Assembly (NCBI GenBank): GCA_963693285.1
Contig: OY848924.1
Location: 191,001 to 255,000, forward strand
DNA from: Xestospongia muta
Taxonomy: Eukaryota > Porifera > Demospongiae > Haplosclerida > Petrosiidae
Direction: 5' to 3'
DNA length: 64,000 nt
Shown here: piece by piece, positions 62,353 to 64,000 of the stretch
Layout: each line of letters starts with the position of its first letter
Numbering within the stretch: position 1 is the first letter of the stretch
The notes under the pieces: generated by a model
Seen by the model: the letters and a program-made list of their open reading frames with translations, nothing else
The model's database searches: none
Told to the model about the DNA's origin: nothing
Position numbers and translations under genes: made by a program

Positions 62353-63968
62353 TTAGTATTTTTTGATCCAACTTAGACCAGTCAAATGTGCACGATCTTC
62401 TGGAGGTACTTTTATTAAAGCACTCTCTGTAGTATTAAGTACTACACCCACAGCAGTCATAAGATTCTCAGCATTAACTGTCAACAAACTAGTAGCTTCC
62501 TTATCTGCCTCTGGATCTATAAAATAAATTAAGTATATATGATAAATATTACATATAAAATACATTATAATACAATGACATGTACTATTATAATATAATA
62601 ATAAACTACTAATCATATAATAACTATATACTGACTATAACAATTTACAGTATAAGTACTATCCCAAGCTTACACGGAGTATGTATAATAGCTTAACATA
62701 AATGAACTGTACTTTCAGATTTGTAAATACAATAATGGTAATATGTAAATATTCAAGTTATTTCTTTAGTGTCTTCAACCATTTATAAGCATTAAAAACC
62801 ATTAGCTATATTTTTAAGGTATTCTGGTTATAGCTTAGTGTGATCATAGTCAAAATAAGTCCTCTGTTTTGTGGATTATAACAATGTTTGGATACTAATA
62901 CTCCACAATTTATAACATACCATCTCCTTCTCTTCTTCCATGCACATCAACATTAATTTTGAGTTGAGTAGCATAGTTTGGAATACCATCAATAACTTGT
63001 GATAGAGTCTGTAAAGAAAATACAAAACTAGTTGAAAAAGAAGTTTACAAACAGTCATATACAGGTGTAAATAAAATTGACTTTCTCCTTAGTCATGACT
63101 AATCAATTAATAATAAATGCTTGCAAAATTATAAATTATACAATCAATCAATCACTGTATTTATTACTAATATTTAAAAATTACTCTACATATGTACAAT
63201 TTCATTATCTAACTTCTAACTCACATTTTTCAGTTGTGTGTCTGTACAGACGTCAACAACTTTTGATCCTATATTGACAATCTCTTTACTATCTTTGACA
63301 ATAAGTTTAGCTGTTTGTATAAAATCTTCTTTAGAAGTGATATCACCTTCTTCATCTCTATTAAGAGAAGATCATCAAAACATGAAGTAGACCATTAGTC
63401 AAAACATAATTCTATAGTTACAGATATACTTGTATTTCATACATAGAAATCCAAATAAATAAATCAGTTCATAAGAAAAGTTATATATAAGTTAACCAAA
63501 GTAGACATTTCGTTTTATAACACTTACTTTTCAAACTTTGACATTTTCATCATCAGTCTGGCCATTCGTTTAGTAGCTACTATCATATCATTATCTTTCT
63601 CTTCCCATTGTTTAGCTTGTTTATGAAGACATTGAGCAGCAAACTAAGAAAATTAAAGACATTTTGATAATTATTAAATAGCTCTTACTCCAATAGGATT
63701 AGATGATTGTAATGGAGCTTCTTGTTCAATTTCATCTATCTCCACTAGAAGACGAAAAATTGACATTCACTCTCTTGGAGCATACAGAAATAAATTATTC
63801 TAGTACCTTTCTTCTTAGCAGGTTTTGGTGCAATTGGAGGTGGTGGATAAAATAAAAAGCGACCTACAGTAAAAATCATGAATAAGTACTTATGAGTGTA
63901 TTGTGTACCTTTTTTTGTGGCAGGTTTTGGTGCAATTGGAGGAGGAATACTAGAGGATATAGGGCGAC
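62353..63968 (-). CDS. vinculin, C-terminal part (gene continues beyond the window)
   Basis: Vinculin links talin and catenin complexes to actin at adhesion sites; its C-terminal five-helix tail binds actin and phosphoinositides. Minus-strand exons: 63968-63909, 63863-63807, 63744-63689, 63643-63528, 63357-63225, 63008-62921 and 62516-62353 (TAA), all in phase. The first two are Pro-rich linker repeats ([25 protein letters not shown]), then VEIDEIEQEAPLQSSNPIG. The tail follows: AAQCLHKQAKQWEEKDNDMI (human [20 protein letters not shown]), then TLSQVIDGIPNYATQLKI and EATSLLTVNAENLMTAVGVV. It ends SWIKKY, where human vinculin has RWVRKTPWYQ, so the last residues differ. The head and neck lie beyond position 64000. 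Alpha-catenin is less likely because of the linker and tail match. Confidence 0.88.
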
Positions 63969-64000
63969 CTATAGTAACAAACAAATGAAAAATATGTGTA

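Overview
The window looks like nuclear DNA of an early-branching animal, most likely a demosponge of the Amphimedon type. The reasons are its AT-rich composition, many short GT-AG introns, animal-specific families (vinculin, a TBC1D25-like RabGAP, CDK4/6) and a local expansion of ankyrin-repeat, ZU5, Death, Roc-COR and CARD-like domains. The species is inferred, not proven. Gene models were assembled by hand from splice signals, phase agreement and similarity between copies.

Layout. (1) 1-4.03 kb, plus strand: a TBC1D25-like RabGAP. (2) 4.2-5.9 kb: two decayed Death-domain pieces and an A-rich minisatellite. (3) 5.9-32.1 kb, minus strand: three tandem paralogous loci, A (5882-14687), B (18241-23934) and C (27658-32094). 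Each reads ankyrin repeats, ZU5, UPA-like region, Ser/Thr/Pro linker, Death domain, Pro-rich segment and a C-terminal membrane-type tail. Nearly every ankyrin repeat is its own 99-nt phase 0-0 exon, and the roughly 200-nt introns are nearly identical. Spacers between the loci are duplicated blocks. Locus A is internally rearranged. (4) 36.3-41.6 kb: a string of partial genes (last vinculin exon on the minus strand; GGPP synthase 5' exons, broken CDK4/6 kinase exons and iPLA2-like 3' exons on the plus strand). (5) 42.1-58.4 kb, minus strand: one large gene D with about 11 ankyrin exons, a Roc-COR GTPase module, a Death domain and a C-terminal CARD-like domain. Its introns hold several transposon relics and a 1.2-kb exon-bearing tandem duplication. 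(6) 59.3-61.1 kb: a MULE-type transposon relic with 92-bp inverted ends and a 9-bp target duplication. (7) 61.4-64.0 kb, minus strand: the 3' end of a vinculin gene, cut by the window edge.

How the genes may work together: A, B, C and D share the same 5' structure (a 13-codon first exon, a capping exon, then one-repeat ankyrin exons) but carry different effector halves, ZU5-UPA-Death-tail or Roc-COR-Death-CARD. This looks like a cluster of intracellular adaptor or sensor proteins with a common, expandable ankyrin head and exchangeable death-fold signalling tails. The function is inference. The unusual exon architecture is visible directly.
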